A stretch of 64,000 nt of DNA, taken from contig CANLMQ010000003.1 in NCBI GenBank assembly GCA_947492175.1, positions 124,001 through 188,000 of the forward strand, read 5' to 3'. The notes under the pieces are model-generated. The model had not been told where the DNA came from, did no database searches, and saw only the letters and a list, made by a program, of their open reading frames with translations. The position numbers and the translations under genes are program-made. Positions 10,713-20,508 of this stretch are shown piece after piece. Origin of the DNA: an uncultured Draconibacterium sp. (GTDB lineage Bacteria > Bacteroidota > Bacteroidia > Bacteroidales > Prolixibacteraceae). Every line of letters starts with the position of its first letter. Position 1 is the stretch's first letter.

Positions 10713-11852
10713 ATGAAACATTTTAGTATTCCGCTTTTTTTATTGATTTTATTATTGATTACTGCCTGTACATCTTCCGAATTGGCCTACCCTAAAAAGC
10801 AATCGGTTAAAAATGTAATGAAAGAAGTAGCTGATTGGCAAATCAGGAACTTTGAATATGCAGAAGAAGGCAGTGCCGGATATTTGCACGACTACGGAAT
10901 TGATGCCTGGACAAATGCAGTATTTTACATTGGATTGGAAGAGTATGCAAAAATCTCGGAAACCAGAGAAGACTATTATAACTGGTTGAATGACATCGGC
11001 TCAAAATGCAGTTGGAAACTCCCCGAAAACTTTGCCGACATTCCTGCATACAGTTTATATCATGCCGACGAATATTGCGTAGGACAAATGTTCCTAGCCT
11101 TGGCTGAAGCTAAAAAGTGCGAAGACATGAGAATACCCACGCAGCAAAGGTTAGATTGGATAATTTCAAGTTTCAACGACCAACAACTAAAAGGGAAAAA
11201 ATGGTGGTCGTGGTGCGATGCATTATTTATGGCACCTCCGGTTTATGCCCGCATGGCTTCATTAACAGGAGATGAAAAATACCTTGAGTTTATGGATTCT
11301 GAATTCAAACGAACTTATAATTCGTTGTATAACAAAGATGAAAGGCTGTTTTTTAGAGATAAAAGTTACTTTGAAAAACGCGAACTGAATGGCGAAAAAA
11401 TATTTTGGGGAAGAGGAAACGGATGGGTTGCAGCCGGAATTGTTAATATCCTGAAAACTTTGCCTACAGACTCTTCGTACCGCAGTTTTTACGAAGACCT
11501 GTTACGTGAACACGTTTCACGTCTGGTAGAACTAGCCGATACAAACGGTTCGTGGCATGCAAGTTTGCTCGATCCTGAGAATTATCCTGCACCCGAAGCA
11601 AGCGCAAGCGCGTTAATTACTTATGCATTGGCGTATGGTATTAATGAGGGGGTTATTGATAAAAAGGTTTATACACCTCTTTTATTAAAATCGTGGAATG
11701 CCTTAGTTGCAATGGTGGGAGATGATGGAAAATTGGGCTGGGTACAACCAATTGGTGCTGATCCAAAAAGCGTAACAGAGGATATGACAGCAGTTTATGG
11801 TGCCGGTGCTTTTTTGATGGCTGGAACGGAGATCTATAGATTGTCGAAGTAG
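10713..11852 (+). CDS. GH105-type unsaturated uronyl (rhamnogalacturonyl) hydrolase, lipoprotein
   Basis: GH105/GH88 enzymes remove the 4,5-unsaturated uronic acid that polysaccharide lyases leave at the non-reducing end. The (alpha/alpha)6-barrel family signatures are clear: YGIDAWTNAVFYIGL, ADEYCVGQMFLAL, WWSWCDALFMAPPVYARMA (Asp169 is the likely catalytic acid), FWGRGNGWVAAG, and EASASALITYALAYG. Its 379 residues fit a family size of about 350-400. The signal ends in ITAC (Cys near residue 19), so it is probably a lipoprotein. The fucosidase gene follows 124 bp downstream on the same strand. No polysaccharide lyase, which would make its substrate, is present in the window; it may lie left of base 1. 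Rhamnogalacturonan, ulvan and glucuronan fragments are all possible substrates. Confidence 0.88.
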   Translation: MKHFSIPLFLLILLLITACTSSELAYPKKQSVKNVMKEVADWQIRNFEYAEEGSAGYLHDYGIDAWTNAVFYIGLEEYAKISETREDYYNWLNDIGSKCSWKLPENFADIPAYSLYHADEYCVGQMFLALAEAKKCEDMRIPTQQRLDWIISSFNDQQLKGKKWWSWCDALFMAPPVYARMASLTGDEKYLEFMDSEFKRTYNSLYNKDERLFFRDKSYFEKRELNGEKIFWGRGNGWVAAGIVNILKTLPTDSSYRSFYEDLLREHVSRLVELADTNGSWHASLLDPENYPAPEASASALITYALAYGINEGVIDKKVYTPLLLKSWNALVAMVGDDGKLGWVQPIGADPKSVTEDMTAVYGAGAFLMAGTEIYRLSK

Positions 11853-11976
11853 ATAGAATAGTTGAATTCTCTGCTATATTTGAGCCTGGATAATTTTCCA
11901 ATGAAAAAACATAAAATAATTTGTGGGCAACAATTAAAATTAGATAAGATATATTACAATACAACATTATACAACA

Positions 11977-13497
11977 ATGAAAAGAATAGTTTTAACAGCT
12001 TTATTGGGCATTTTTTTGTTACAAGTATTTGCCCAGAATGAAAACCAGGAACGAATCCCGTTAAAACATGGGGCTCACCGTATTGGAAAACGCAGCGACG
12101 CGGCAATGCAAAGGTGGCGCGAATATGGCCTTGGACAATTTATTCACTGGGGAGTTTATGCTATACCTGGTGGACAGTGGAATGGGGAAACGACTAAATA
12201 TGCAGCCGAATGGTTCAGAACTTCAGGATTAATAAGTCACGAAGAGTACGATAATCTTTACAAACAATTCGATCCGGTAAATTTCGATGCAAAACAATGG
12301 GCAAAACAGGCCAAACAGATGGGAGCCAGATACATGATTTTTACTACAAAACATCACGATGGATTTTGTATGTGGCCCAGTAAATATACCGACTACAGCA
12401 TTGCGAATACTCCCTACAAAAAAGATATTGTAAAAGAATTGGTTGATGCTTATACTGCCGAAGGAATCGATGTTTATCTATATTTTTCAATCATCGATTG
12501 GAGCCACCCGGGATACGTTTCTGGCGGTAATATTAATTCGCCAAAAATTAAAAAAGCATTTCAGTCAGAAGAAAGTTACAATCCTTTTAAAACAGAAGAG
12601 CAGGAAGAAGCTTACGAAGATTTTAAATCATTTACACGTAACCAGCTTTTGGAACTGTTAGATAATTATCCGGCAATTAAAGGCCTCTGGTTTGATGGGT
12701 CGTGGGATGTGGCCTGGGTAAAAAATGCAGCCTGGGTAGATACTTTGGGAGCAGAACTCAGAGACAAACATCCGGGACTGATTATCGGTAGTCGTTTCAG
12801 ATCTGATGAATTGGGTAATCGTCATGAGGATGCAAACGGAGATCTGATTGACGATTATGATCAACGATACGAACGGAACCTGCCAAATACACTGGAAGAC
12901 ACAAAAGGTTTCGACTGGGACTGTGTAATGACCATTCCCGAAAACCAATGGGGCTACCACCGCGACTGGTCTTTAACATATATTAAAACTCCTTACGAGT
13001 TAATAGAAATGACAGTGAAAGCTTCTTCGCTTAACGGAAATTTCGTTATCAACTTTGGCCCGGACGGACAAGGAAATATTCGCAGCGAAGAAACCGAAGT
13101 TGCCAAAAAAGTAGGTGACTGGATGCAGGAAAATAAAGAGGCTGTTTACGCTACTCATCATTCAATACTTGAAAAACAAGATTGGGGTTATTCAACCCAA
13201 AAAGACGATGATATCTACCTTACTGTTTTTAACAAACCCATGAATGATTTGCTGAAAGTAAAAGTACCAAGGGCAAAAACAAGAAAAATGGTGTATGTAA
13301 TTGAAAAAGCTGAGTTTTTGAAAAACGTGAATCCAGCAGTAATAAGAAATGGCGGACGCGATAAATACGGAAATTATTATTACAATATTGAAATTCCGAA
13401 AAGCATCGGAAAAGCCAAAGATCCATTTGTAATAAAAATAAGATTGAAGGAGGTTGACATCGCCGAAAAAGGTGCTTATCAACAAGCAATAACATAA
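11977..13497 (+). CDS. GH29 alpha-L-fucosidase, secreted
   Basis: GH29 enzymes release alpha-L-fucose with retention of configuration. The family blocks are all present: GLGQFIHWGVYAIPGG near the N-terminus, ARYMIFTTKHHDGFCMWPS, IDVYLYFSIIDWSHPGY, and GLWFDGSWD, which carries the expected nucleophile Asp240. A Sec signal peptide (MKRIVLTALLGIFLLQVFAQ) without a lipobox suggests a periplasmic or secreted enzyme. At 506 residues it has the catalytic barrel plus a C-terminal beta-sandwich (from about residue 400). It is the last gene of the polysaccharide locus and is followed by a terminator. The linkage specificity (GH29-A or GH29-B) cannot be read from the sequence. Together with the GH105 upstream it suggests a fucosylated uronic acid polymer. 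Confidence 0.93.
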   Translation: MKRIVLTALLGIFLLQVFAQNENQERIPLKHGAHRIGKRSDAAMQRWREYGLGQFIHWGVYAIPGGQWNGETTKYAAEWFRTSGLISHEEYDNLYKQFDPVNFDAKQWAKQAKQMGARYMIFTTKHHDGFCMWPSKYTDYSIANTPYKKDIVKELVDAYTAEGIDVYLYFSIIDWSHPGYVSGGNINSPKIKKAFQSEESYNPFKTEEQEEAYEDFKSFTRNQLLELLDNYPAIKGLWFDGSWDVAWVKNAAWVDTLGAELRDKHPGLIIGSRFRSDELGNRHEDANGDLIDDYDQRYERNLPNTLEDTKGFDWDCVMTIPENQWGYHRDWSLTYIKTPYELIEMTVKASSLNGNFVINFGPDGQGNIRSEETEVAKKVGDWMQENKEAVYATHHSILEKQDWGYSTQKDDDIYLTVFNKPMNDLLKVKVPRAKTRKMVYVIEKAEFLKNVNPAVIRNGGRDKYGNYYYNIEIPKSIGKAKDPFVIKIRLKEVDIAEKGAYQQAIT

Positions 13498-13588
13498 AAT
13501 ATTGCCGTCTTCAATATTTTTCTCAATAGCACAGAGAGAACAAAACAAGGCCTCAAATTGATAATAGATTCAGGTCCGGATGGATCAC

Positions 13589-13627
13589 AAAAAAACCAGG
13601 TAGCGTAATTGCTTTCCTGGTTTTTTT
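13589..13627 (+). terminator. Rho-independent terminator after the GH29 gene
   Basis: AAAACCAGG pairs with CCTGGTTTT around a 15-nt loop, and the right arm continues into a run of seven T. It lies about 90 bp after the fucosidase stop codon. Confidence 0.75.
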
Positions 13628-13900
13628 GTCATCATTCTGCATCACTGCATTGTGTTTTATGTAGTTGTGTGGTGTTTTGGAAAATGAGACCGAATGGCAG
13701 GAGAAAAGTGTTTGGTTTACACTCATAAATAATTTTTGTATTAATTGGCCTAAATGGTGACCCTTATTTAACAACTATTACGTTTGTGGAGGTAGTATTG
13801 GTCGCAGACTGGAGAAGAGGATCAATTGATTTGCTACTGATTGTTTTAATTCACTTAATTCTGCAGATGATCTGTAAGTCTTATGTACATAAAATAAAAA

Positions 13901-13931
13901 GGCCATCTCAGTTTCTTTTATTGAGATGGCC
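13901..13931 (-). terminator. Rho-independent terminator of the RND efflux operon
   Basis: A perfect 10-bp stem, GGCCATCTCA (13901-13910) with TGAGATGGCC (13922-13931), is followed on the minus strand by TTTTTATTTT. It lies 20 bp after the stop codon of the outer-membrane channel gene, the last gene of the operon. Confidence 0.9.
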
Positions 13932-13950
13932 TCTTTTGCAATACTTGAAA

Positions 13951-15348
13951 CTATTTCCAGCCACCTCCCAGTGCCCGGTACAGTGAAACAACCGCAGTGA
14001 GTTGTTGTATCTGGTCGTTTACCTGGCTGAGCTGTGCTGCGAGTAAACTTTGTTGCGCATTCAACACCTCCGTGTAGGTTGCTGAGCCAAAGTTGAGCAG
14101 TTCCTGGGTGTATTCAACCGATTTTTCCAGCGCCTCGAGTTGTGAGTCCCGCAAAACCATTTTCTTTTCCGAGTTGTCGTACAGGCTAAGTGCGTTGTTA
14201 ACTTCCTGTCCGGCCTGTAGCAACGTGCTCTTCAAATTTTGCAGAGCCACTTCCTGCTTGGTTTCCGCTACCTTCAAGCGAGTAACATTGGCTTTTTTCT
14301 GAAATATGGGAGCTGCCAAACCGCCAATGACGTTGGCTGCAAAAGATGAAGGATCCAATAGTTCATCCAGCTCAGTAGCCCCAAATCCTGATGAAGCTGT
14401 AAGGGTTAACGAAGGATAGAAATAGGCTCGGGCATTGTTTGTTAATTCGTAAGCCTGCATAACCTGGAATTCAGCTTGCATAACATCCGGACGATTATCT
14501 AACAGTTGAGCAGGAATACCGGCAGCCAAAGTACTATTGATTTCTTGCTCACTCAGAGAACCGCGTTCAACGGAGCCAGGCACTCTTCCTAATAGCATGG
14601 AAAGTGCATTCTCTGTTTCCCTGATTTGTTGATCCAAGTCGGGTAAAGTTACCTCAGCGGCATAACGGGCTGCTTCACTTTGAACAATGGCAGCTCCTGT
14701 AACGAGTCCACTCTCTTTCAGAACTTTCATTGTTTCAACTAGATCAATGTTATTTGCAACGGTTTGCTTGGTTATTTCCAGTTTCGCATCGAGTGCAGCA
14801 AGCTGGTAATAATACATAGCTATTGTTGATATCAAGCGGGTTTGAACTGCTTTTTGTCCAGCGTCGGTTGCCAACAGGTTGGCGTAGGCAGCACGCTTTG
14901 AACTTCGCAATTTCCCCCAGATATCAATTTCCCAACTGGCTTCAAGTCCGAGTTGGTAAGAGTTAACATCGCGGGGACCATCAGGATAAACTGATTTTGG
15001 ATTGCGTGTGTAATTCTGCGCTGCCCGGGCTGAAACTCCCGGAAGCAAAGTTGCTTTCCCTTGTGTGAAATAAGCTTCTGCTTCGAGTACCCGTTGCACA
15101 GCAATCTGCATGTCCGGATTATTGGCAAGTCCTTCAGTAATTAAATCTTTCAGGAAAGGGTCTGTAAAAAGTTCTTCCCATGGCTGTGTTGCAGTGGTGG
15201 TTGAGTCCATATTTTCTACGGCTCTGTACAACCCTTCCGTTTCGACTGTTGATCGTTGAAATTGGCGCGAAGTTCCACAAGAGAACAGCAGGGCCGAAGT
15301 TCCAATCAGTAGTAGTATTTGTTTGAATGAATGTATTTTCATAATCAT
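13951..15348 (-). CDS. RND efflux outer-membrane channel, TolC/OprM (NodT) family lipoprotein
   Basis: This is the outer-membrane duct of a tripartite efflux pump. The lipoprotein signal ALLFSC is followed by a two-repeat outer-membrane efflux protein fold with family phrases LEASWEIDIWGKLRSSKRAAYANLLA, QTRLISTIAMYYYQLAALDAKLEI, ...RPDVMQAEFQVMQAYE and FFPSLTL-like YFYPSLTLTASSGFG. Starts at 15372, 15348 and 15342 are all in frame. 15372 overlaps the end of the pump gene and would add a lysine-rich extension; 15348 or 15342 puts the lipoprotein signal at the usual distance. The three efflux genes are nearly contiguous on the minus strand and end at a strong terminator. The substrate range is unknown. 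Confidence 0.93.
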   Translation of the reverse strand: MIMKIHSFKQILLLIGTSALLFSCGTSRQFQRSTVETEGLYRAVENMDSTTTATQPWEELFTDPFLKDLITEGLANNPDMQIAVQRVLEAEAYFTQGKATLLPGVSARAAQNYTRNPKSVYPDGPRDVNSYQLGLEASWEIDIWGKLRSSKRAAYANLLATDAGQKAVQTRLISTIAMYYYQLAALDAKLEITKQTVANNIDLVETMKVLKESGLVTGAAIVQSEAARYAAEVTLPDLDQQIRETENALSMLLGRVPGSVERGSLSEQEINSTLAAGIPAQLLDNRPDVMQAEFQVMQAYELTNNARAYFYPSLTLTASSGFGATELDELLDPSSFAANVIGGLAAPIFQKKANVTRLKVAETKQEVALQNLKSTLLQAGQEVNNALSLYDNSEKKMVLRDSQLEALEKSVEYTQELLNFGSATYTEVLNAQQSLLAAQLSQVNDQIQQLTAVVSLYRALGGGWK

Positions 15349-15364
15349 TTTCTTTTTTGCCGGC

Positions 15365-18300
15365 TTATTCAAAACTGTTTAATTCTGAAATTTCCTTGAT
15401 TTCGGGTTTCTTAACCTTTTCCTGTAGCGTTTGGAACAGCACGTACATGGATGGAATAACCAGGATTCCGATCATGGTTCCAATTAACATTCCACCTACA
15501 GCACCCACACCAATGGAGCGGTTTCCGTTGGCTCCAACACCTGTTGCCAACACCAATGGAATTAGTCCAAAGATGAATGCAAATGAGGTCATCAGGATCG
15601 GACGTAAACGTGCGGTCGCCCCTTCAATGGCCGATTGAACAATGCTCATGCCTGCTTGGCGTCGTTGCAATGCAAACTCAACTATCAGAATGGCATTTTT
15701 TGCCAGCAAACCAATCAACATGATTAAGGAGATTTGCAGATAGATGTTGTTCTCAACACCCATAATACGGGCAAAGATGAACGATCCGGCAATACCAATC
15801 GGCAATGAAAAGATGATTGATAACGGCAATAGGAAACTTTCGTACTGAGCTGCCAGCAAGAAGTACACGAAAATCAAACTCAAAATAAAGATGATGATGG
15901 ATTGGTTCCCAGACTTTAACTCTTCTCGGGTAAGTCCGGAAAACTCGTAGGCATAGCCGGTTGGAAGGGTTTCTGCTGCTACTTCCTGTACCGCTAAAAT
16001 CGCATCACCGGTACTGTAGCCTGGGTTTGGAGCTCCATTAACATCAATCGAGGTATACATGTTAAAGCGCGTAATATTTTCTGGACCATAAACCCGTTTT
16101 AGGTTGATGAACTCCGTAATTGGTGCCATCTCTCCAGAGGGTGTTCGGATATACATGTTGTTGAGGTCTTCCGGATTTCCCCGGTAGTTAGCCTCTGACT
16201 GAACCATGATTCGGTATTGTTTTCCAAAGCGGTTGAAGTCGGATGCATAGTAGCCTCCAATGTAGCCTTGTAGTGTTGTTAAGACCGAGTTAACTGGAAT
16301 GCCAGACTGCTTGCAACGAGCCACATTCACATCAACCTGGTATTGTGGGAAGTTGGTGTTGAATGAAGTGGTGGCATATTGAACTTCCGGGCGCTGATTC
16401 AGTTTTCCTAAGAAGTTTTTGGAAATCTCCTCAAACTTCTTGATGTCGCCTCCGGTTTTATCTTCAAGCTTGAGCTCAATTCCTCCGGATATACTAAATC
16501 CGGGAACCATTGGAGGTGTAAAAATGATGATTCGGGCATCTTTGATTTGTGAGGTTGCACCATAGAGTTTCCCAATTACACTGTTGAGGTCTTCTCCTTC
16601 ATCTTCTCGCTCTTCAAAAGGTTTCAGGTTACAGATTACCATTCCGTATGAACTACCACGTCCACTAATCAGGGACATTCCAACAACGGTTGACCGGCTT
16701 TCAACTTCCGGAGTGGCGGCCAAGATTGCATCAACTTGGTTGGCAATTCGCTGAGTTTCCTCCATCGATGTTGCAGGAGGCAGACTAATGTCAACAAACA
16801 TACGTCCGGTGTCTTCTGATGGAACAAATCCTGTTGGGGTTGTTTTCATCAAGAAGTAGAGTGCTCCGGAAAATGCAATGATTAGCACAGGCGAGATCCA
16901 TCTTTTTTTCATCAGGAAGCTTGTCGTGTGCTTGTATTTATTGGTCATCGCATCAAAAGCCACGTTGAATGACGTATAAAAACGTTGCAGATAGCTTTGC
17001 TTTTTCTCTGGGTCGTGTTGGTGTGGTTTCAGGAAGATAGCACAAAGTGCCGGGCTAAGCGTTAGGGCGTTGATGGCCGAAAGGATAATGGATATGGCCA
17101 GGGTAATCCCAAACTGCTTATAGAAAACACCGGTTGTTCCGGTAATAAATGCTACGGGAACAAATACTGCCGACATCACCAAGGTAATTGAAACAATTGC
17201 TGTAGAGATTTCATTCATCGCTGAAACAGCAGCTTCTTTGGCATTTTTGGCTCCTTTGTCCAGCTTGGCATGGACGGCTTCAACAACCACAATGGCATCA
17301 TCTACCACAATTCCAATGGCCAGGATAAGTGCAAACAGGGTAAGCAAGTTGATGGTAAATCCAAAAAGATTTAGGAAAAAGAAGGTACCAACAATCGCTA
17401 CAGGCACTGATATTGCAGGGATCAATGTGGCTCTGAAATTCTGTAAGAAGACAAACACAACGATGAAAACCAGGATGAAGGCCTCAATCAGCGTGTGAAT
17501 TACTTTTTCGATGGAGCTATCCAAAAACTGGTTGGCATCCATCAAAATATTGTAGGTGATTCCCGGAGGGAAAGACTTAGAAGCGTCATCCAAAACCTCC
17601 TTGGCCTCGATAATTACTTCGCGGGCATTGGAACCTGCCGATTGGAAAATCGCCATGGCAATCCCCGGGCTTCCTTGCGTTGAGGTAGAAATGGAGTAGT
17701 TGAGTGCTCCTAATTCAATTCGGGCAACATCGGTTAAGCGTAAAATATTACCGTCCTGGTCTGCTTTTATGATGATGTCTTCAAATTCTTCCGGCTGAGT
17801 CAGCTTTCCTTTATATTTCAAAACATACTCAAACGACTGGTTATTTTGTTCTCCCAGGCGGCCGGGAGCTGCTTCCAGGTTCTGCTCATTCAGTGCAGCA
17901 ATAATGTCTGTTGGCACCAAATTGTAAGCAGCCATAACATCGGGCTTTAGCCAAATTCGCATGGAATAGTCTTTAGCTCCGAAAACCATGGCTTCACCAA
18001 CCCCGTTAATTCGCTGAATTTGCGGAATAACATTAATCCGTGCATAGTTTTGAAGAAAGGTCTCATCGTATTGCCCATCTTCATTGAAAAGAGAGAATAC
18101 CATGAGCATACTGTTCTGCCGCTTTGCCGTGATAACTCCAGCCCGTGTAACTTCGGAAGGAAGTAGAGCTGTGGCTCGGGCAACCCGGTTTTGGACGTTT
18201 ACAGCCGCCATATCGGCATCAGTTCCTTGTTTAAAGTAAACCTGAATAGTTGCCGACCCATCGTTACTGGCCGTTGACGTCATGTAAGTCATGTCTTCAA

Positions 18301-18514
18301 CCCCGTTAATCTGTTCTTCCAACGGGGTGACTACACTTTTCAGAACGGTTTCGGCATTTGCTCCGGTATAGTTGGCCGAAACCCGTATGGTAGGAGGGGC
18401 AATGTCCGGATATTGTTCGATGGGAAGGCCAATGATTCCCAGAACTCCCAGAATAACAATAATAATGGATATAACCGATGAAAGAATTGGTCTTTCTATA
18501 AATTTTCTAAACAT
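15365..18514 (-). CDS. RND multidrug efflux pump, AcrB/HAE1 family inner-membrane transporter
   Basis: This is the proton-driven inner-membrane pump of the tripartite system. Its 1049 residues match AcrB-type transporters. It starts MFRKFIERPILSSVISIIIVILG (TM1) and shows the large periplasmic loops and the TM4 proton-relay motif ALILAIGIVVDDAIVVVEAVH with its two Asp residues. The second half repeats the pattern, with QYESFLLPLSIIFSLPIGIAG and LIGLLAKNAILIVEFA. Phrases such as NPGYSTGDAILAVQE and SGLTREE are typical of Bacteroidota HAE1 pumps. It lies 26 bp after the adaptor gene and just before the channel gene. Nothing appears truncated. Confidence 0.97.
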   Translation of the reverse strand: MFRKFIERPILSSVISIIIVILGVLGIIGLPIEQYPDIAPPTIRVSANYTGANAETVLKSVVTPLEEQINGVEDMTYMTSTASNDGSATIQVYFKQGTDADMAAVNVQNRVARATALLPSEVTRAGVITAKRQNSMLMVFSLFNEDGQYDETFLQNYARINVIPQIQRINGVGEAMVFGAKDYSMRIWLKPDVMAAYNLVPTDIIAALNEQNLEAAPGRLGEQNNQSFEYVLKYKGKLTQPEEFEDIIIKADQDGNILRLTDVARIELGALNYSISTSTQGSPGIAMAIFQSAGSNAREVIIEAKEVLDDASKSFPPGITYNILMDANQFLDSSIEKVIHTLIEAFILVFIVVFVFLQNFRATLIPAISVPVAIVGTFFFLNLFGFTINLLTLFALILAIGIVVDDAIVVVEAVHAKLDKGAKNAKEAAVSAMNEISTAIVSITLVMSAVFVPVAFITGTTGVFYKQFGITLAISIILSAINALTLSPALCAIFLKPHQHDPEKKQSYLQRFYTSFNVAFDAMTNKYKHTTSFLMKKRWISPVLIIAFSGALYFLMKTTPTGFVPSEDTGRMFVDISLPPATSMEETQRIANQVDAILAATPEVESRSTVVGMSLISGRGSSYGMVICNLKPFEEREDEGEDLNSVIGKLYGATSQIKDARIIIFTPPMVPGFSISGGIELKLEDKTGGDIKKFEEISKNFLGKLNQRPEVQYATTSFNTNFPQYQVDVNVARCKQSGIPVNSVLTTLQGYIGGYYASDFNRFGKQYRIMVQSEANYRGNPEDLNNMYIRTPSGEMAPITEFINLKRVYGPENITRFNMYTSIDVNGAPNPGYSTGDAILAVQEVAAETLPTGYAYEFSGLTREELKSGNQSIIIFILSLIFVYFLLAAQYESFLLPLSIIFSLPIGIAGSFIFARIMGVENNIYLQISLIMLIGLLAKNAILIVEFALQRRQAGMSIVQSAIEGATARLRPILMTSFAFIFGLIPLVLATGVGANGNRSIGVGAVGGMLIGTMIGILVIPSMYVLFQTLQEKVKKPEIKEISELNSFE

Positions 18515-18540
18515 GATTTGTCGCTAATTTTCTGGTTTAA

Positions 18541-19704
18541 TTAGTAGGAAGAGTTGTTTGCATTAGCCTGAAGATCAAGTTTTACCAGTTTCGGTTTAAT
18601 CGGCGTATTGTCTCTCAAGCCAGCAATGCCTTCAACCACGATTTTATCTCCTTTTGCCAGGCCGGAAGTTACAATGTAATTATCTTTCAGATTTCCGGCT
18701 ATAACTTCAATGGGCGTTGTTTTTGCCTGATTGTCATTGCTAACAGTGTACACAAAATGTTTTTCTTGTAATTCAAATGTGGCTTTTTGAGGAATAAGTA
18801 AAGCCGAATCAAGATGCTGATGAATACGAACCGTTCCGCTACTACCATTTCTGAGCAGGGCATTTGCATTTGGAAAGGTTGCACGTATGTTAACAGCACC
18901 TGTGGCAATATCAACCAACCCACTTGCCGTTTGAATGTGTCCTGTTTGTGGGTAGATGGAGTTATCAGCAAGGAGTAATGAAACATCGGCCATTTGTCCA
19001 AACTTTTGCTGCAGGTTGTCTCCTTCAAGTTCATTGGTGAGCTGCAGAAAGTCTTTTTCGTTCATCGAAAAGTAGGCATACATTTCCTGAGTATTGGAAA
19101 CTGTTGTTAGTGGTTGTGCAATAGCACTACTTACCAAACTTCCAACCCGGTAAGGAAACGTTCCGATAATTCCATCCGTCGGACTGGTTATCCGTGTGTA
19201 TTGCAGGTTGGCTTTGGCATTTGCCAGGTTGGCTTTCGCTTGGGCAAGCTGAGCTTCTTTCGCCTGCAAGGCTGATTCTGCCGACTCCAATTCAAATGAA
19301 CTTACAATGTTCTTTTCGACCAGTGGTTTGGTCTTTTTCAAGGTGATTTGTGCAGCTACGATTTGAGCTTCAGCAACCTTTACTTGAGCTTCAGCTGAGC
19401 GCACAGTGGCTTGAAGGTCGTTCGCATTTAGTCGGAACAACACTTGTCCTTTCTTGACTGATGCTCCTTCATCAACTAAAATTTCTTCTATATAACCTGC
19501 TACGCGGGGCCGGATTTCGACGGTTTGCTTTCCCTGTAAGGTTGCCGGATAATGTTTGTCGAGGGTTACTGGGTGCGACTCAACAGCCATTACCCGGTAC
19601 TCCTTTACCTGCCCGGCGCTTCCCGGGCCTCCTTTTCCCTGTTTGTTTGAGCAAGATGCTGCTACAAACAGTGCTAAAATGAATGTCAAATTTCTAAAAT
19701 GCAT
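18541..19704 (-). CDS. RND efflux periplasmic adaptor (membrane fusion protein), lipoprotein
   Basis: This AcrA/MexA-type adaptor links the pump to the outer-membrane channel. The signal ends VAASC, so it is probably lipid-anchored. Family order is visible: a beta-barrel/lipoyl half with VEIRPRVAGYIEEILVDEGASVKKGQVLFRL, a coiled-coil hairpin of about 80 residues rich in Ala, Gln and Lys (residues about 85-170), the second lipoyl half ending ITSPTDGIIG, and the C-terminal membrane-proximal domain with GDKIVVEGIAGLRDNTPIKP. Its 387 residues are typical. It is the second gene of the operon, 33 bp after marR. Confidence 0.95.
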   Translation of the reverse strand: MHFRNLTFILALFVAASCSNKQGKGGPGSAGQVKEYRVMAVESHPVTLDKHYPATLQGKQTVEIRPRVAGYIEEILVDEGASVKKGQVLFRLNANDLQATVRSAEAQVKVAEAQIVAAQITLKKTKPLVEKNIVSSFELESAESALQAKEAQLAQAKANLANAKANLQYTRITSPTDGIIGTFPYRVGSLVSSAIAQPLTTVSNTQEMYAYFSMNEKDFLQLTNELEGDNLQQKFGQMADVSLLLADNSIYPQTGHIQTASGLVDIATGAVNIRATFPNANALLRNGSSGTVRIHQHLDSALLIPQKATFELQEKHFVYTVSNDNQAKTTPIEVIAGNLKDNYIVTSGLAKGDKIVVEGIAGLRDNTPIKPKLVKLDLQANANNSSY

Positions 19705-19737
19705 AATTGTTTCTGTTTTAATTTCTTTTGTTTATTG

Positions 19738-20202
19738 CTAATGGTTGTTTTTATCAACTAATTTTGCCGACTCTTCTTTTTCACTGTTTTTACGAATTTT
19801 GGTTAAAACACGAAAAAACGTTAGGAACTCTTCATCGCTTACTCCTTCGAGGAGTTCATTGGAAAGAGCTAATCCGATTGCTTTAGCTTGAGCCAGCATT
19901 TGGTAACCTTTATGAGTTAAAATTAGATTCTTTTTTCGTTTGTCTGATTTATCAGGAAGTCGAACCAGGTATCGCTTGTCTAATAGTGTGTTAACCTGTC
20001 TCAGGATAGCTGATTTGTCCTTGTGGATTATTTCAGATAAATCTTGCTGTGTCATGTTTTCATTATCTCTTACTTCAAAAAGGATAACAACTAAATCAAA
20101 AGTTAGATCGATGTCATGCTGTCTAAATTTTTCGATTAGCTTGTTTCGAAAGATCCTCATTGTTTGTCCAAGTAAATAACCAAGTGGTTTTTCTAGTTGC
20201 AT
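19738..20202 (-). CDS. MarR-family transcriptional regulator of the efflux operon
   Basis: This small winged-helix repressor is the first gene of the efflux operon. The MarR core is clear: DLVVILFEVRDNENMTQQDLSEIIHKDKSAILRQVNTLLDKRYLVRLPDKSDKRKK reads as helix-turn-helix, recognition helix (SAILRQVNTL) and wing with the conserved D-R dimension. Its 154 residues are standard. Being the promoter-proximal gene and preceded by a perfect inverted repeat overlapping the promoter, it probably represses its own operon until a ligand binds. The ligand is not predictable. The C-terminal tail is charged (EKEESAKLVDKNNH). Confidence 0.92.
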   Translation of the reverse strand: MQLEKPLGYLLGQTMRIFRNKLIEKFRQHDIDLTFDLVVILFEVRDNENMTQQDLSEIIHKDKSAILRQVNTLLDKRYLVRLPDKSDKRKKNLILTHKGYQMLAQAKAIGLALSNELLEGVSDEEFLTFFRVLTKIRKNSEKEESAKLVDKNNH

Positions 20203-20218
20203 AGCTTATTTTTTGGTA

Positions 20219-20253
20219 CAAAATTAATTCTCAATAGTTGATAATGTCAACTA
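20219..20253 (-). promoter_or_regulatory. promoter and probable MarR operator of the efflux operon
   Basis: On the minus strand a -7 box TAATTTTG (20219-20226) lies 19 bp from a TTGAC element (20246-20250). The TTGAC falls inside a perfect 7-bp inverted repeat, TAGTTGA-N5-TCAACTA (20235-20253). A symmetric site over the -33 element, 17 bp before the start of marR's leader, is the classic place for an autorepressor. Confidence 0.65.
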
Positions 20254-20508
20254 AAAATGTTAAAGAATCTTTAATTGCTTTTTGTAGTGTCTAAATCTGC
20301 AGAAAAACAGGTAGTTGTGAGGTGTTAACTTTTTGTGAATTTGATTTTGCAGAAGTTAAATGACGTGGATTGAAGCTGAGGTGATTGAAGTTTTGGTAGC
20401 CCGATCAGAAATATTAAAAGGTGGATATAATGAAATGAATCTGGAATAAGAAGGAACCCTGCGATATGTTTTTAATAAATTGATGTGGTTCTAATATTGG
20501 AAAATAAA

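Larger units (their letters stand above)
13498..13950. other. intergenic region between convergent operons
   Basis: This 453-bp gap separates the fucosidase gene from the efflux operon read from the other side. It holds one terminator for each strand (listed separately). I see no credible gene or repeat between them. Confidence 0.7.
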
